From JAJPKK01 sp963781195 (GTDB lineage: Bacteria; Pseudomonadota; Alphaproteobacteria; Rhizobiales; Xanthobacteraceae), in contig CAWAEZ010000011.1 of NCBI GenBank assembly GCA_963781195.1, positions 744,001 to 808,000 on the forward strand: a stretch of DNA of 64,000 bases, read 5' to 3'. Numbering within the stretch: position 1 is the first letter of the stretch; every line of letters starts with the position of its first letter. The position numbers were made by a program, and so were the translations under genes. The notes beneath the pieces were generated by a model. The model worked only from the letters and a program-made list of their open reading frames with translations. It had not been told where the DNA came from and did not search any database. Positions 8,806 to 18,024 of the stretch are shown here, in pieces.

Positions 8806-10938
8806 CTACTTCAGGTCGCTGTCGGGGTCCACGGCGGCGGCGGCGTAGAGATTGCGCAGCAGCTTGACGGCGTCGCCGAACGGCAGCGCACGCACCGCCT
8901 CGTAGAAGGCGATGACGAGATCGCAATAGGGCGCGTACTCGGCCGCCGTCAGCTTGTCGTGGCCGAGCAGTTGGGTCTGCACCGGCTTCTTCTTGAGCTG
9001 GCCGAACACGGCCTCGAGGAACGGTCGCACCTCGGCCTCGCTGGGCGCCGGGTCCTTGCCGCCTTCGTTGGCGATGATACGCTGGAGCACCGTCATTTCG
9101 CGCTCGAACAGCGGAGGGAAATCGCGCGCCAGGTTGCTGTCCATGGTGGCGCCCTTGCTTTCGTCGCTCAGCGCCACGCAGCTGCCGGGATTGCCCTCTC
9201 TGAGCGCCCGCATGTAGGCGAGATTGACCTCGGTCACCTCGAGCAGCGACTCGGTCGACGCCTTCGCAAGCATCGGCTTGATGCTCTTGCGTAGCGCGCT
9301 ACGGGCGCGCGTCAGCGTCTCGTCACCGTCCTCTTCCCCGTGGTAGACCGCGGTGAACCGCTTGATGAACTTCGCGTAGGCGTCCGGATCGGCCGTCTTG
9401 AGGGCCGCCACCGCGGGCAGGTTGGCCACCACGCCGGGGATGCCGTCCACCGGCGCCTGGGCCAGTGCCGGCGCCGCGCCGGCACCACGCAGCGACTGCA
9501 GGGACGGCGACGACGGCGCCTTTCCGCCGACCTTGGCCTGGCCCTGTTTCGGCATGAATTCGACGCGCATGATCCCCAGCGCCATCGCTGCCCACACCAG
9601 CCCCGACAGGATCGCGAGAACGGCGATGACCGAGACGATGGCAAGTCCGACGCCGCCACCCCGCCGGGCGCTCGGGGCCGTGCCGGCGGCCGCGGTGGTG
9701 ACGGCCGGTTTTGGCGCGGAGACGCTCCCGCGTCCGGCGATCGGCGGACCGGCGGCGAGATCGGCGGCCGGCGCCTCGTCCTTGGGCGTATCCCCGCCGC
9801 GAAGCGGACTGCGCAGATTGACGTCGGAAAGTCGACGCTCCGGAACCAGCGGTTTTGCGGCCGCCACGGCGGCGGTCTCCTCCGGCTCCGCGGTCTGGTC
9901 ATCAGCGGGCTCTTGCGCCGCGGTCTCGGCGTCCGCCGGCGCGTCGCGGGCAGCGCGGAAGTCCGCGGCCGTGCCGGTCTTTCGCCGGCCGTCCCGACCG
10001 ATCTCGCGCGAGCCGTCACGGGAGACCCGCAAACCCGGTTCGCGCACGGCCGGGTCCCGCGCCGTCAGATCGGGCAGAACCAGCTCTTTCTTCGGGGCCG
10101 TCTCCGAAGCGGCGTCGTCGAGATTTCGAGGGGTGCCGAGCGACGGCTCGCGCCGGCCGGCGTCGCGTCCGCTATCGCGCCGTCCGCGAAGAAACCCGAT
10201 GCCACCGGGCTCGCGGCGGCCGCGTTCGCTCGATCCGGCATCGCCCGAATCCCGCTCCCGCAGGCTACGAGCGCCGGCAGCCCGCCCGTCGCCGGCGCCC
10301 GGGTCTCTGGCGCTCAGGTCGTTGAGGCCCAGATCTTTGACGTTCAGGTCTTTGATGCCCAGATCTTTGACGCCGAGATCTTTGACGGCCGGATCTTTGA
10401 TGCCCAGGTCCTTGATGCCCAGGTCCTTGACGCCCAGGTCTTTGACGCCCAGGTCCTTGGTTTCGACCTGTTTGGTGTTCTGATCTGTGGTGTGCAGGTC
10501 TTTGGCGGTCAGGTCTTTGGCGGTCAGGCCTTTGCCGGTCAGGTCTTTGGTGCCCGAATCTTCGGCAGGGCGATTTTTTGCAGCATCCGCGACCGGCGGA
10601 CGATTCCCCTGCGCGCCGTCCGGCTCCGCCGCCGCATCGTCCTGCTTTCCGGAGTGGGATTCGGATTCAGACCGAGCTTCGGTTTCATCGGCGGTCGGCG
10701 CGAGCGCTTTGTCCTCGCTCTTAGAATCGCTGGGCTCGGCCTCCGGCGCTTCCGGCTTGAACAGCTCGGGCACTTCGCCCGCGATCCGCCATTCGTCCCA
10801 GCCCACGCACCACACGCCGGCATCCCGGTCGATGACGCCCTTCTCGACGGCCTGGACCAGGGCGGCAAGGGCATATGGCCCATACCGCTTGCCCTTGAGC
10901 AATACGTACCAATGCTTGGCGTCCTGATCTACCGACAT
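8806..10938 (-). CDS. GYF-domain membrane protein with KDLGx pentad repeats
   Basis: A 710-residue protein not tied to a known function. Residues about 9-60 form a GYF_2 (DUF4339) domain: WYVLLKGKRYGPYALAAL and GWDEWRIAGEV. A long, charged, low-complexity region follows, including about 17 five-residue units of the type KDLGV or KDLGI (residues about 127-210). A single membrane helix (VGLAIVSVIAVLAILSGLVWAAM) lies at about 430-455, and a folded C-terminal domain of about 250 residues follows, containing LARDFPPLFEREMTVLQRI. GYF_2 domains usually bind proline-rich partners on the cytoplasmic side, so the C-terminus would face the periplasm. The open frame on the other strand is a by-product of the GC-rich repeats. 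Transcribed alone. Confidence 0.8.
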   Translation of the reverse strand: MSVDQDAKHWYVLLKGKRYGPYALAALVQAVEKGVIDRDAGVWCVGWDEWRIAGEVPELFKPEAPEAEPSDSKSEDKALAPTADETEARSESESHSGKQDDAAAEPDGAQGNRPPVADAAKNRPAEDSGTKDLTGKGLTAKDLTAKDLHTTDQNTKQVETKDLGVKDLGVKDLGIKDLGIKDPAVKDLGVKDLGIKDLNVKDLGLNDLSARDPGAGDGRAAGARSLRERDSGDAGSSERGRREPGGIGFLRGRRDSGRDAGRREPSLGTPRNLDDAASETAPKKELVLPDLTARDPAVREPGLRVSRDGSREIGRDGRRKTGTAADFRAARDAPADAETAAQEPADDQTAEPEETAAVAAAKPLVPERRLSDVNLRSPLRGGDTPKDEAPAADLAAGPPIAGRGSVSAPKPAVTTAAAGTAPSARRGGGVGLAIVSVIAVLAILSGLVWAAMALGIMRVEFMPKQGQAKVGGKAPSSPSLQSLRGAGAAPALAQAPVDGIPGVVANLPAVAALKTADPDAYAKFIKRFTAVYHGEEDGDETLTRARSALRKSIKPMLAKASTESLLEVTEVNLAYMRALREGNPGSCVALSDESKGATMDSNLARDFPPLFEREMTVLQRIIANEGGKDPAPSEAEVRPFLEAVFGQLKKKPVQTQLLGHDKLTAAEYAPYCDLVIAFYEAVRALPFGDAVKLLRNLYAAAAVDPDSDLK
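10311..10560. repeat. 15-bp tandem repeat tract inside the GYF gene
   Basis: About 16-17 copies of a degenerate 15-bp unit, best copies reading GTCTTTGACGCCCAG on the plus strand. The unit length keeps the frame of the minus-strand gene and encodes the KDLGx pentads. Copies in the middle are almost identical, pointing to recent slippage or unequal exchange. Confidence 0.85.
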
Positions 10939-11068
10939 GCAGCCACACGGCCCCGGCTGGGATGCGAATTGATGGGATCAGCCATTTCAACGCTCAACCG
11001 GCTGATTGGCAAGGTCAAATGAAACGGCAAGTTCCGCCCTTGCCGCCTCCGAACGAACGCCTGAGGCG

Positions 11069-12106
11069 CTACGCGAGTTCGATCCGGACCTCGTCGCCGT
11101 CCGGCGTCAGGCGGGCGCCGAACTGGTTACTGTATTTTGTGAGATGATCAAGCTCCGCCGCTTCGTCTGCGGGCTTGCACAAATAGGTCTCGTTGCGATC
11201 ATTGTGCCGGACGAAGGCGAAGCGTGCCGCTTCGACGCCGTGACGGCCCACGTCCACGCGCGCCATCATGCCGACCCACTCGGCATGCCGCCGGCCGCCA
11301 TGGCCGGTGTGGAACGAGAAGCTGCCGAGGCCGTAATAAATCGGCCGCCCCTTGTAGACCTCGATCGGCAGGCAGGTATGCGGCCCGTGGCCGATCACGA
11401 GGTCGGCGCCGCCGTCGATCGCCGCGTGGGCGATCTCCGTCATGTATTCGAGGACGTCGCGGCCGAGCCCCCAGTGACAGGACGCCACCAGGACATCGAC
11501 ATGGGGGCGCAGCGCCGCGAGGTCCTCGCGAAACCGTTCGAGATAATCCGCATCGGCCCAGGTGACGATCTCGGGCGGCACCCCCGGCCGGTTGGGCGGC
11601 GGCACGCCGACGCGGGTCTTGAACACCGGCACATGATAGGCGGTGTGGCCGCGAATGACGGCGATCCCCGTCGCATCCTTGCGGGCCTCGTGATCGGTCG
11701 GCCAGTACACCGAGCTGCGCTGCAGGAAGCCGAACCGCATGCCGTTGCGCTCGACGATCACCGGCGCCCGCGCTGCCGCAAGGTCCTTCCCCGCGCCGGT
11801 GTGGAGCACGCCGTATTCGTCGAGGCACGCGACCGCGGAGAGGATGTTCGACGCGCCGTAGTGGACGTTGTTGGCGATGCCGACCGCGTGGATCCCGGCG
11901 CGGCGCAGCGCCTCGCCGGCGCGCGGATCGGCGAAGAACCCCTCGTTGCTCACCGAATGCGCGGCGGGGATGGCGAGGCAGCACTCGAGATTGCTGAACA
12001 CCACGTCCGCGCCATGGAACTCTGCGGAGACCTGGGCGAAGGGAACGCTGGGATCGGTGACGTTCATCAGGTTCACGTCGCCGGTCAAGATCATCTTCGC
12101 CGTCAT
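11069..12106 (-). CDS. CapA family protein (metallophosphatase-like fold)
   Basis: A 345-residue protein of the CapA / PgsA group, with a calcineurin-like fold. Visible motifs in order: GDVNL (residues 9-13), NLECC, IANNVH, VASCHWG and IGHGPH, which are the usual metal-site segments of the family, then YYGLGSFSFHTG. The founder CapA takes part in polyglutamate capsule export, but most members are unassigned. There is no signal peptide. I chose ATG 12106, preceded by GGAGGGG, over longer in-frame starts. It is divergent from the MmgE/PrpD gene across 155 bases. Confidence 0.85.
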   Translation of the reverse strand: MTAKMILTGDVNLMNVTDPSVPFAQVSAEFHGADVVFSNLECCLAIPAAHSVSNEGFFADPRAGEALRRAGIHAVGIANNVHYGASNILSAVACLDEYGVLHTGAGKDLAAARAPVIVERNGMRFGFLQRSSVYWPTDHEARKDATGIAVIRGHTAYHVPVFKTRVGVPPPNRPGVPPEIVTWADADYLERFREDLAALRPHVDVLVASCHWGLGRDVLEYMTEIAHAAIDGGADLVIGHGPHTCLPIEVYKGRPIYYGLGSFSFHTGHGGRRHAEWVGMMARVDVGRHGVEAARFAFVRHNDRNETYLCKPADEAAELDHLTKYSNQFGARLTPDGDEVRIELA

Positions 12107-12261
12107 GTCCCCTCCGTCAGGGCGTGGTCGTCGATAACGCATGTGTCTTACGCGATCTTGGTCCGCGAATCCCAGGGAAGATGGCACGACCCGCGCGTCC
12201 GCGCGGGCTCTTGACGGCGGCCCGCGATCCGTTCTGATGGCGCCCACGCATCCGGACCCCC

Positions 12262-13608
12262 ATGAAGAACGCTCCCGCCACCGACCCGTCCGCGGCCGAC
12301 CGGCTCGCCGCTTACGCGGCGGGCCTGCGCTATGCCGACCTGCCGCCGCCGATCGTGGCGACCGCAAAGATCTGCCTCATCGACGCGGTCGCCTGCGCGA
12401 TCTTCGGCACGGACTTTCCATGGTCGCGCGCCATCGCCGGCGTGATCGGCACGTCGGGAACGGCCGGCGCGTGCGCGGTACCGGGGTTCGACCGCAGGCT
12501 CGATCCGCGCCAGGCGGCGCTCGCGCTCGGCGCCTTCGCCCACGCCTTCGAGCTCGACAGCCTGCGCAAGCCGGGCGCCGGCGCACATCCCGGCGCGACC
12601 GTCGCCCTCCCCGCTTTTGCCATGGCCCAGGCGCGGTCGCGCAACGGCCGCGACCTGATCGCCGCCATCGTGGCCGGCTGCGAGGTGAGCTTCCGCATCG
12701 GCGCCGCGACGCTCCACACCCCGGAGCTGCAGGGCTTTCATGCGCCGGGGATCGTCGGCCCGTTCGGCGCGGCGATCGCAAGCGGCTCTCTGCTGGGGCT
12801 GTCGGCCGATCAACTCGCCTACGCGCTGGGCATCGCGGGCTCCTGCACCGGGGGACTGCTGGCGTTTGCGAAAAGCGGCCAGGGCGGCATGGTGAAACGG
12901 CTTCACCTCGGGCGCGCTGCCGAGAGCGGCGTGCTGGCGGCCCTGCTGGCGGCCGGAGGTTATGACGGCCCCCGCACCATCCTCGAGGGCGAATTCGGCG
13001 TGCTGCAGAGCTTCTGCGCGAAGGCCGACCCGGCGCGCCTGACCGCCGACCTGGGCACCTTCTTCGAGACGAGCCGGCTGTGCATCAAGCCCTATGCGTG
13101 CCACGTCACGGCGCAGGCGCCGGTCCAACTGCTGCGCGAGTTGATGGCCGCGCACGGCTTCACGGCGAAAGACATTGCCGGGATCGAGGTCGCGGCGTCG
13201 GACAAGGTCGCGTCCCATCACGGCGAGCAGCGGCCGTCCGACCTGATGCTCGGGCAATACAGCGTGCCGTTCTCGCTCGCCGTCGCCGCCTGCCGCGACC
13301 CCGCAAACCCGTCCGCATTCTCCGACGACGCCATCCACGACCCGGCAATTCTCGACCTCGCCGGCCGTGTCCGCATCGTGCCCGGCGAAGCCGGCTGGGG
13401 CACCGCCGTCACGATCGCGCTACGGGACGGCCGCCGCATCGCCGGCTCCCTCGCATCGTTCCGCGGGTGCCCGGAGACGCCGATGTCGCGCGACGACATC
13501 GCCGCGAAATTCCGCCGCCTCACCCGGCACCGGCCGGGCACGGAGGCGCTGCTCGCGGCGCTGCTCGACATCGAGAACGTGGCGGATGTCGCGCTCCTCG
13601 AGTTGTGA
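12262..13608 (+). CDS. MmgE/PrpD family protein
   Basis: A 448-residue cytoplasmic protein of the MmgE/PrpD fold, the family of 2-methylcitrate dehydratase and cis-aconitate decarboxylase. The N-terminal helical domain covers about residues 1-270 with the family segments DAVACAIFG and HAFELDSLRKPGAGAHPG; the smaller C-terminal lid domain follows from about ACHVTAQAPVQ. No other methylcitrate-cycle gene is nearby, so a dehydratase, isomerase or decarboxylase on another polycarboxylate is as likely as PrpD itself. It ends 33 bases before the convergent SnoaL-like gene. Confidence 0.87.
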   Translation: MKNAPATDPSAADRLAAYAAGLRYADLPPPIVATAKICLIDAVACAIFGTDFPWSRAIAGVIGTSGTAGACAVPGFDRRLDPRQAALALGAFAHAFELDSLRKPGAGAHPGATVALPAFAMAQARSRNGRDLIAAIVAGCEVSFRIGAATLHTPELQGFHAPGIVGPFGAAIASGSLLGLSADQLAYALGIAGSCTGGLLAFAKSGQGGMVKRLHLGRAAESGVLAALLAAGGYDGPRTILEGEFGVLQSFCAKADPARLTADLGTFFETSRLCIKPYACHVTAQAPVQLLRELMAAHGFTAKDIAGIEVAASDKVASHHGEQRPSDLMLGQYSVPFSLAVAACRDPANPSAFSDDAIHDPAILDLAGRVRIVPGEAGWGTAVTIALRDGRRIAGSLASFRGCPETPMSRDDIAAKFRRLTRHRPGTEALLAALLDIENVADVALLEL

Positions 13609-13641
13609 TTTTGCGGGCCGCCGTCCTTCGCTATCCTGCGG

Positions 13642-14133
13642 TCATTTGCCGGTTGCCGGTTGGGAGGTGGGCGGAACAGGACGCGGGGAGTTGTGGAACT
13701 GCACGACCAGCCAGCGATCACCACGTTTTTGAAGGACGGCGCTCACTCGCAGCGGGCCGCCGAAGGTCGTCTTGCCGTCCAACGTGCGATCGACTTTCCA
13801 CATACCGGCGATCAGCGCCAGACTGTCCGACAGGGCCGTCGATGTTAATTGGATCGGTTTCGCCTCCACGACATCAGGACGGTCGAGCGCGGCTGTGAAG
13901 TATTGAAGAACGCCTTCAGGTTGCGTTACGAGTTCAGGGGAAAGCGTGCCGTAGAATTGCGCATCCGGCGCGAACATGGCGGCGACTTCCGCTTGGTTGC
14001 GCGCAACAAAAGCAGGGAAAAATTTGGAAAAGGCTGCTGTGGCATCCTCCGCAGTGCCCGCATCAGCCGGTGGCGAAAATGGTGGTGACACTGCAGTGGC
14101 GAGTAGCACGAGCATAAGATATTTGAATTTCAT
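13642..14133 (-). CDS. Exported SnoaL-like / DUF4440 family protein
   Basis: A 163-residue protein with a Sec signal (MKFKYLMLVLLATAVSPPFS) followed by one NTF2-like alpha-beta domain: AAFSKFFPAFVARNQAEVAAMFAPDAQFYGT opens the fold and GDRWLVVQFHNS closes it, as in SgcJ/EcaC and DUF4440 proteins. Such domains bind small ligands or catalyse isomerisations; nothing here fixes a substrate. ATG 14133 has GGAGGGG before it, which decides the start over one 17 codons earlier. The next gene on the same strand, the PQQ dehydrogenase, ends 113 bases upstream of it. Confidence 0.75.
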   Translation of the reverse strand: MKFKYLMLVLLATAVSPPFSPPADAGTAEDATAAFSKFFPAFVARNQAEVAAMFAPDAQFYGTLSPELVTQPEGVLQYFTAALDRPDVVEAKPIQLTSTALSDSLALIAGMWKVDRTLDGKTTFGGPLRVSAVLQKRGDRWLVVQFHNSPRPVPPTSQPATGK

Positions 14134-14246
14134 GTTTCCCCTCCGTCGCAATTCAAAGCCTGTACAAATTTCTAGCCGACGCATTAAAATCAGGTCTAGT
14201 TCGGATTCGAGAGAGAGCGGGAGGCTCTCTCTCCAGCGAGATCAAG

Positions 14247-16007
14247 TTACTTCTCCGGCAGCGCAAACACCCACAGCATGGAGCCGCCGTCGGGGCTCTT
14301 GATCTCGGTGGCGAGCGTGCCCAGCGATTTCAGCAGTCCCGATCCGTTGCCCGTCGCGACCGCGACATATTGCTTGCCGTTGACGCTGTAGCTGATCGGG
14401 AACGAGTTGATCGCATTGTTGGTGCGGATGCGCCACAGCACCTTGCCGGAGGTGTCGTCGAGCGCCTTGAAGGTGCGGTCGATGTCGCCGACGAAGACGA
14501 GGCCGCCCGCGGTCGGCAGCACCGAGCTCGTGTGCGGCGCCCGTTGCCGGTAACTCCACGTGGTGGACCGGTCCGCGAGCTTGATGGCATCGACGCGGCC
14601 GAAATTGCCGTCGCTGTTGGGCACCGATCCGCGGGCGAACACGGCCCGGCCGCCGCCGGTATAGGCCTGCCCGGGATCGAGCGGGGTCGGCGTGGTGTTG
14701 GAGCAGTATTCGTTGAGCGGCATGTACAGCGTGCCGGTCTTCGGATTGTACGCCGTCGCCGGCCAGCCGCGGCCGCCGGGATCGGATGGGCAGTTGACCG
14801 TGGTCTGGCCGAGGTGCGGAATCGACGCCGGGTTGATGGTCTTGTCGCCGGTCTTGGGATCGATCGAGGCGACCACGTTCTGCGGCACCGTCTCCTTGTG
14901 CCACAGCCACTGGCCGTTGGTGCGGTCGAGCGCCTCGATGATCCCGAGCTTGCCAGAGGTCACCACCGCCTTGCGGGTCTCGCCGTTGACCGGCAGGTCG
15001 ACCAGGAGCCGCTCGTAGACATAATCGAGGTCCCAGGTGTCGTCCTCGAGATGCTGGTGATACCACTTGACCTTGCCGGTGTCGGGCTCGATGGCGAGGG
15101 TCGAATCCGAATACATGGCGTTGTGCTTGGCACCGGGTTTTGCCGGCAGCGTGCCACGCATTTCGGCGATCCACGGGTAGGGCTGGCCGGTGCCGTAGAA
15201 CACCAGGTTCTGCTCGGGGTCGTAGCTGCCGGAAATCCACGCCGAGGCGCCGAACCGGCTCTCCAGCGGCAGGCCGTTCCAGGTGTCGTAGTTGGCGTCG
15301 CCCGGATGCGCGATGGTGTTGACGCGCCACAGCTCGGCGCCGGTCTTGGCGTCGTGGCCGGTGATGAAGCAGCCGCCGGGCTCGGCATTGCCGCAGCCGG
15401 TCATGCCCTGGATCACCCTGCCGTTGATGATGAAGGGACCGCCGGTGTAGCGCCAGCCCTTGGTCCAGTCGGCGGTGGCATGGTCCCACGCCAGCTTTCC
15501 GGTCTTGGCGTCGAGCGCGATGACGTGGGCGTCCGAGGTCGCGGCGATGAGATTGCCCTCGTAGATCGCCATGTTGCGGGTCGAGAGGTTCGGCGTATCG
15601 GCGATCAGCTTGGCCGGCAGGTCGCGCTTGTATTCCCAGATCAGGTCGCCGGTCGCGGCGTTGAGCGCCTGGATCTTGTTGCCGAAATTGAAGATGTAGA
15701 GCACGCCGTCATGGACGATCGGCGTCGTCTCGGTGGCGCCGCTGGTGAGCGACCAGCTCCAGGCGAGCTGCAGGTCCTTGACGCTGTCCTTGTTGATCTG
15801 GTCGAGCGGGCTGTAGCCGTAGCCGTCATAGGTGCGCCGCCACATCAGCCAGTCGGCCGGCGGCGGATTGTGCAGCATGGCGTCGGTCACCGGCGTCAGG
15901 TTCTTCGTCGGGTCGGTTGCCGCAGGCTGCTGGGCAAGTGCACCGGCGCTCGCGAGCGCGAGCGTTACGAGACCAAGCGCGGTCGAATTCCAACACGTCG
16001 TGGACAT
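14247..16007 (-). CDS. PQQ-dependent alcohol dehydrogenase-type quinoprotein
   Basis: A 586-residue periplasmic quinoprotein of the methanol/ethanol dehydrogenase family, with a signal peptide ending near ALAQQ and an eight-bladed propeller with repeated tryptophan-docking motifs (GDLIWEY, GKLAWDH, GAELWRV, GKVKWYH, GQWLWHK, GKVLWRI). It oxidises an alcohol using PQQ and a metal ion. The catalytic segment reads TWDLD (D326 and D328). The extra acid two residues on marks the lanthanide-dependent XoxF/ExaF type. Two oddities: the vicinal CysCys pair of classical enzymes is absent, and the metal ligand Asn of GTGNP is Gln here (GTGQP, Q275). No C-terminal heme domain. ATG 16007 follows GGGGAGG. 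Confidence 0.85.
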   Translation of the reverse strand: MSTTCWNSTALGLVTLALASAGALAQQPAATDPTKNLTPVTDAMLHNPPPADWLMWRRTYDGYGYSPLDQINKDSVKDLQLAWSWSLTSGATETTPIVHDGVLYIFNFGNKIQALNAATGDLIWEYKRDLPAKLIADTPNLSTRNMAIYEGNLIAATSDAHVIALDAKTGKLAWDHATADWTKGWRYTGGPFIINGRVIQGMTGCGNAEPGGCFITGHDAKTGAELWRVNTIAHPGDANYDTWNGLPLESRFGASAWISGSYDPEQNLVFYGTGQPYPWIAEMRGTLPAKPGAKHNAMYSDSTLAIEPDTGKVKWYHQHLEDDTWDLDYVYERLLVDLPVNGETRKAVVTSGKLGIIEALDRTNGQWLWHKETVPQNVVASIDPKTGDKTINPASIPHLGQTTVNCPSDPGGRGWPATAYNPKTGTLYMPLNEYCSNTTPTPLDPGQAYTGGGRAVFARGSVPNSDGNFGRVDAIKLADRSTTWSYRQRAPHTSSVLPTAGGLVFVGDIDRTFKALDDTSGKVLWRIRTNNAINSFPISYSVNGKQYVAVATGNGSGLLKSLGTLATEIKSPDGGSMLWVFALPEK

Positions 16008-16209
16008 CGTCGCCTCCCCTGTCCGGTCGTTTTGACCGTTCTTCGTGCAAAACTGCGAAGGGATGCTATGCCGACCGCCACCGCCGTCAACGGGTTTTGC
16101 GATTTGCGCCTTTTCTCGATTTGCGTTGTGGCGGCAGCGCCGCCGTTGGAATACGCTTTTTCGACCAAACAAGCCGCCGGCCCACGGCGCGCATCCAGGG
16201 AGAAACGAC

Positions 16210-16869
16210 ATGATCGCAAAGCTGGTGATCGCCGGCGCCGCCGGCGTGCTGATCGGAGCCGGGCTCGTCGGAGCGGTGGTAGCTACCGCGGCACCGGAGT
16301 TCAACACCCGCGGCAACCGCTTCAAGCCGCTCGCCTATAGCGACCTCACGCCCGAGCAGAAAGCGTTCGCCGACAAGGAGCTCGCCGCCGGCCGCAACCC
16401 CTCCACCGGCCCGTTCAACATCTACCTGCGCAGCCCGCAATATGCCGAGCTGTCGCAACCGCTCGCCAACTACCTGCGCTTCAAGACGCCGATGCCGCGC
16501 AAGCTCAAGGAAATCACCAACATGCTGACGGCGCGCTATTGGGGCGGCCAGTATGTTTGGTACTCTCACCGCCAGCAGGCGCTCGACGCCGGACTAAGCC
16601 CGGCCTTCATCGCCGCGATGGCCGCCGGCGAGCGGCCCGCCGACATGACGCCCGAGGAGGCGACCGTCTACGACTTCACCTCCCAGCTCCTCTCGACGCG
16701 GCAGGTGAGCGACGCCAACTTCAAGGCGATGGCCGACCGCTTCGGCGAGCGCGGCATCGTCGAGACCGTGGGCTCCATCGGCCATTTCACCGGGCTCACC
16801 ATGCTGTTCGTGGTCGACCGCTACCCGGTGCCGAAGGGCGCGCCGGACGAGGTCAACGCGCCGATGTGA
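16210..16869 (+). CDS. Carboxymuconolactone decarboxylase (CMD) family protein, exported or anchored
   Basis: A 219-residue protein with an N-terminal hydrophobic segment (LVIAGAAGVLIGAGLVGAVVA), so it is membrane-anchored or secreted, unlike ordinary cytoplasmic CMD enzymes. The rest is a CMD helical domain: WYSHRQQALDAGLSPAFI, then VYDFTSQLLSTRQVSDANFKAMADRFGERGIVETVGSIGHFTGL. There is no CxxC, so it is not an AhpD-type peroxidase. Periplasmic placement and its position divergent from the PQQ dehydrogenase (202 bases apart) suggest a shared role in alcohol or aromatic oxidation, which is inference. Confidence 0.82.
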   Translation: MIAKLVIAGAAGVLIGAGLVGAVVATAAPEFNTRGNRFKPLAYSDLTPEQKAFADKELAAGRNPSTGPFNIYLRSPQYAELSQPLANYLRFKTPMPRKLKEITNMLTARYWGGQYVWYSHRQQALDAGLSPAFIAAMAAGERPADMTPEEATVYDFTSQLLSTRQVSDANFKAMADRFGERGIVETVGSIGHFTGLTMLFVVDRYPVPKGAPDEVNAPM

Positions 16870-16969
16870 ACATCATCGCCATCGCACCCGTTGCACGGCG
16901 CCGGAAGAAAACACCGGCGCCGCCCATCCGACCGACGAGCCGGCCGGGACCCGGATTATGGAGGACGTC

Positions 16970-17962
16970 ATGAGAGCGCGTACGCTCGCCCGAGGGATCG
17001 CGGTGCTGGTCGCGGGCCTCGCGATGTTGCGAGCGGCGGCGGCTGACGAGCTGCCCAAGGACATGGCGGCTCGCATCGAAGCCATTCCGATCCAGACTCT
17101 GACGATTTCAGACGAGCAATTCCTGAAGGGCGATGCCTATGGGCGTCCGACGGTGATCGCCGGTACGTTGCGAATTGCGCAGGGGGCCGGACGCCTCCCG
17201 CTCGTCGTCATTGTTCAAGGATCCGGTGGGCACAATACGAATACCGACGTGTGGGACCGGCAATTCGAGGCGATGGGCATTTCCACCTTCGCGATGGATT
17301 CCTTCGCCGGACGCGGGATCGTCAGCACCGTCGTCGATCAGTCCCAGCTTGGTCGGCTCAACATGATCCTGGACATCTACCGCAGTCTCGCCGTCCTTGC
17401 GGCTCACCCGCGGGTCGATCCCAATCGCATCGCCGTCATCGGGTTCTCCCGCGGCGGACAAGCTTCCCTCTATGCCGGCGTCACGCGGTTCCAGAAAATG
17501 TGGAATCCCGGAGGCGTTGATGCGGCGGCCTACATCGCCCTCTATCCGGTGTGCAACACGACCTACGTGGGCGACGGCGAGGTCAGCGACCATCCCATCA
17601 GGATATTTCACGGGGCATCCGACGACTACGTACCGATCGGGCCGTGCCGGAGCTATTTCGAACGCCTCCGCACGACCGCCAAAGACGTCAGGATGACCGA
17701 GTATCCCGACACCTGGCACGCCTTTGATTTTCCGAATCTACCGTCGACCCCCACCGTGGCGCAGAACGCGCAGACGACACTGTGCGCGTTGCGCGAGGGG
17801 CCGCAAGGAACAATCATCAACGCAGACACCCAAAAGCCGTTTGCCTACAGCGACAGCTGCGTCGGACGAAACCCACACATCGCCTATTCGGCCGCTTCAA
17901 CCCATTCGACGGAGCAGGACGTGAAGGCGCTGCTGAAAAGCGTGTTCAAGTTGAAGCAATGA
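16970..17962 (+). CDS. Exported dienelactone hydrolase-like alpha/beta hydrolase
   Basis: A 330-residue serine hydrolase with a signal peptide (ARGIAVLVAGLAMLRAAAA). The nucleophile elbow is GFSRGG, the acid is in GASDDYVP and the histidine in DTWHAF; the oxyanion segment is VQGSGGHN. The architecture fits dienelactone hydrolase-like periplasmic esterases. ATG 16970 is chosen because GGAGG at 16960-16964 precedes it, while the in-frame ATG 16958 overlaps that site. It lies about 100 bases after the CMD gene and 62 before the NHL protein, all on the same strand, so co-transcription is likely. Confidence 0.85.
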   Translation: MRARTLARGIAVLVAGLAMLRAAAADELPKDMAARIEAIPIQTLTISDEQFLKGDAYGRPTVIAGTLRIAQGAGRLPLVVIVQGSGGHNTNTDVWDRQFEAMGISTFAMDSFAGRGIVSTVVDQSQLGRLNMILDIYRSLAVLAAHPRVDPNRIAVIGFSRGGQASLYAGVTRFQKMWNPGGVDAAAYIALYPVCNTTYVGDGEVSDHPIRIFHGASDDYVPIGPCRSYFERLRTTAKDVRMTEYPDTWHAFDFPNLPSTPTVAQNAQTTLCALREGPQGTIINADTQKPFAYSDSCVGRNPHIAYSAASTHSTEQDVKALLKSVFKLKQ

Positions 17963-18024
17963 AACACCTGCCGATCCCCGCGCGGATCGGGGATCCGGAC
18001 AAAAGATCAAATGGGAGAATACGC

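Noticed and set aside
9340..11022. Plus-strand frame with FDAQV-like pentads opposite the GYF gene
   Set aside because: The 15-bp repeat is open in several frames. The minus strand has a recognisable GYF domain, a membrane helix and a proper gene layout, while this frame has none.
12182..12196. TGGCACGACCCGCGC upstream of the MmgE/PrpD gene as a further sigma-54 promoter
   Set aside because: The -24 half is perfect and the spacing is right, but the -12 half lacks TTGC, and the sequence is part of a GC-rich hairpin. Too weak to call.
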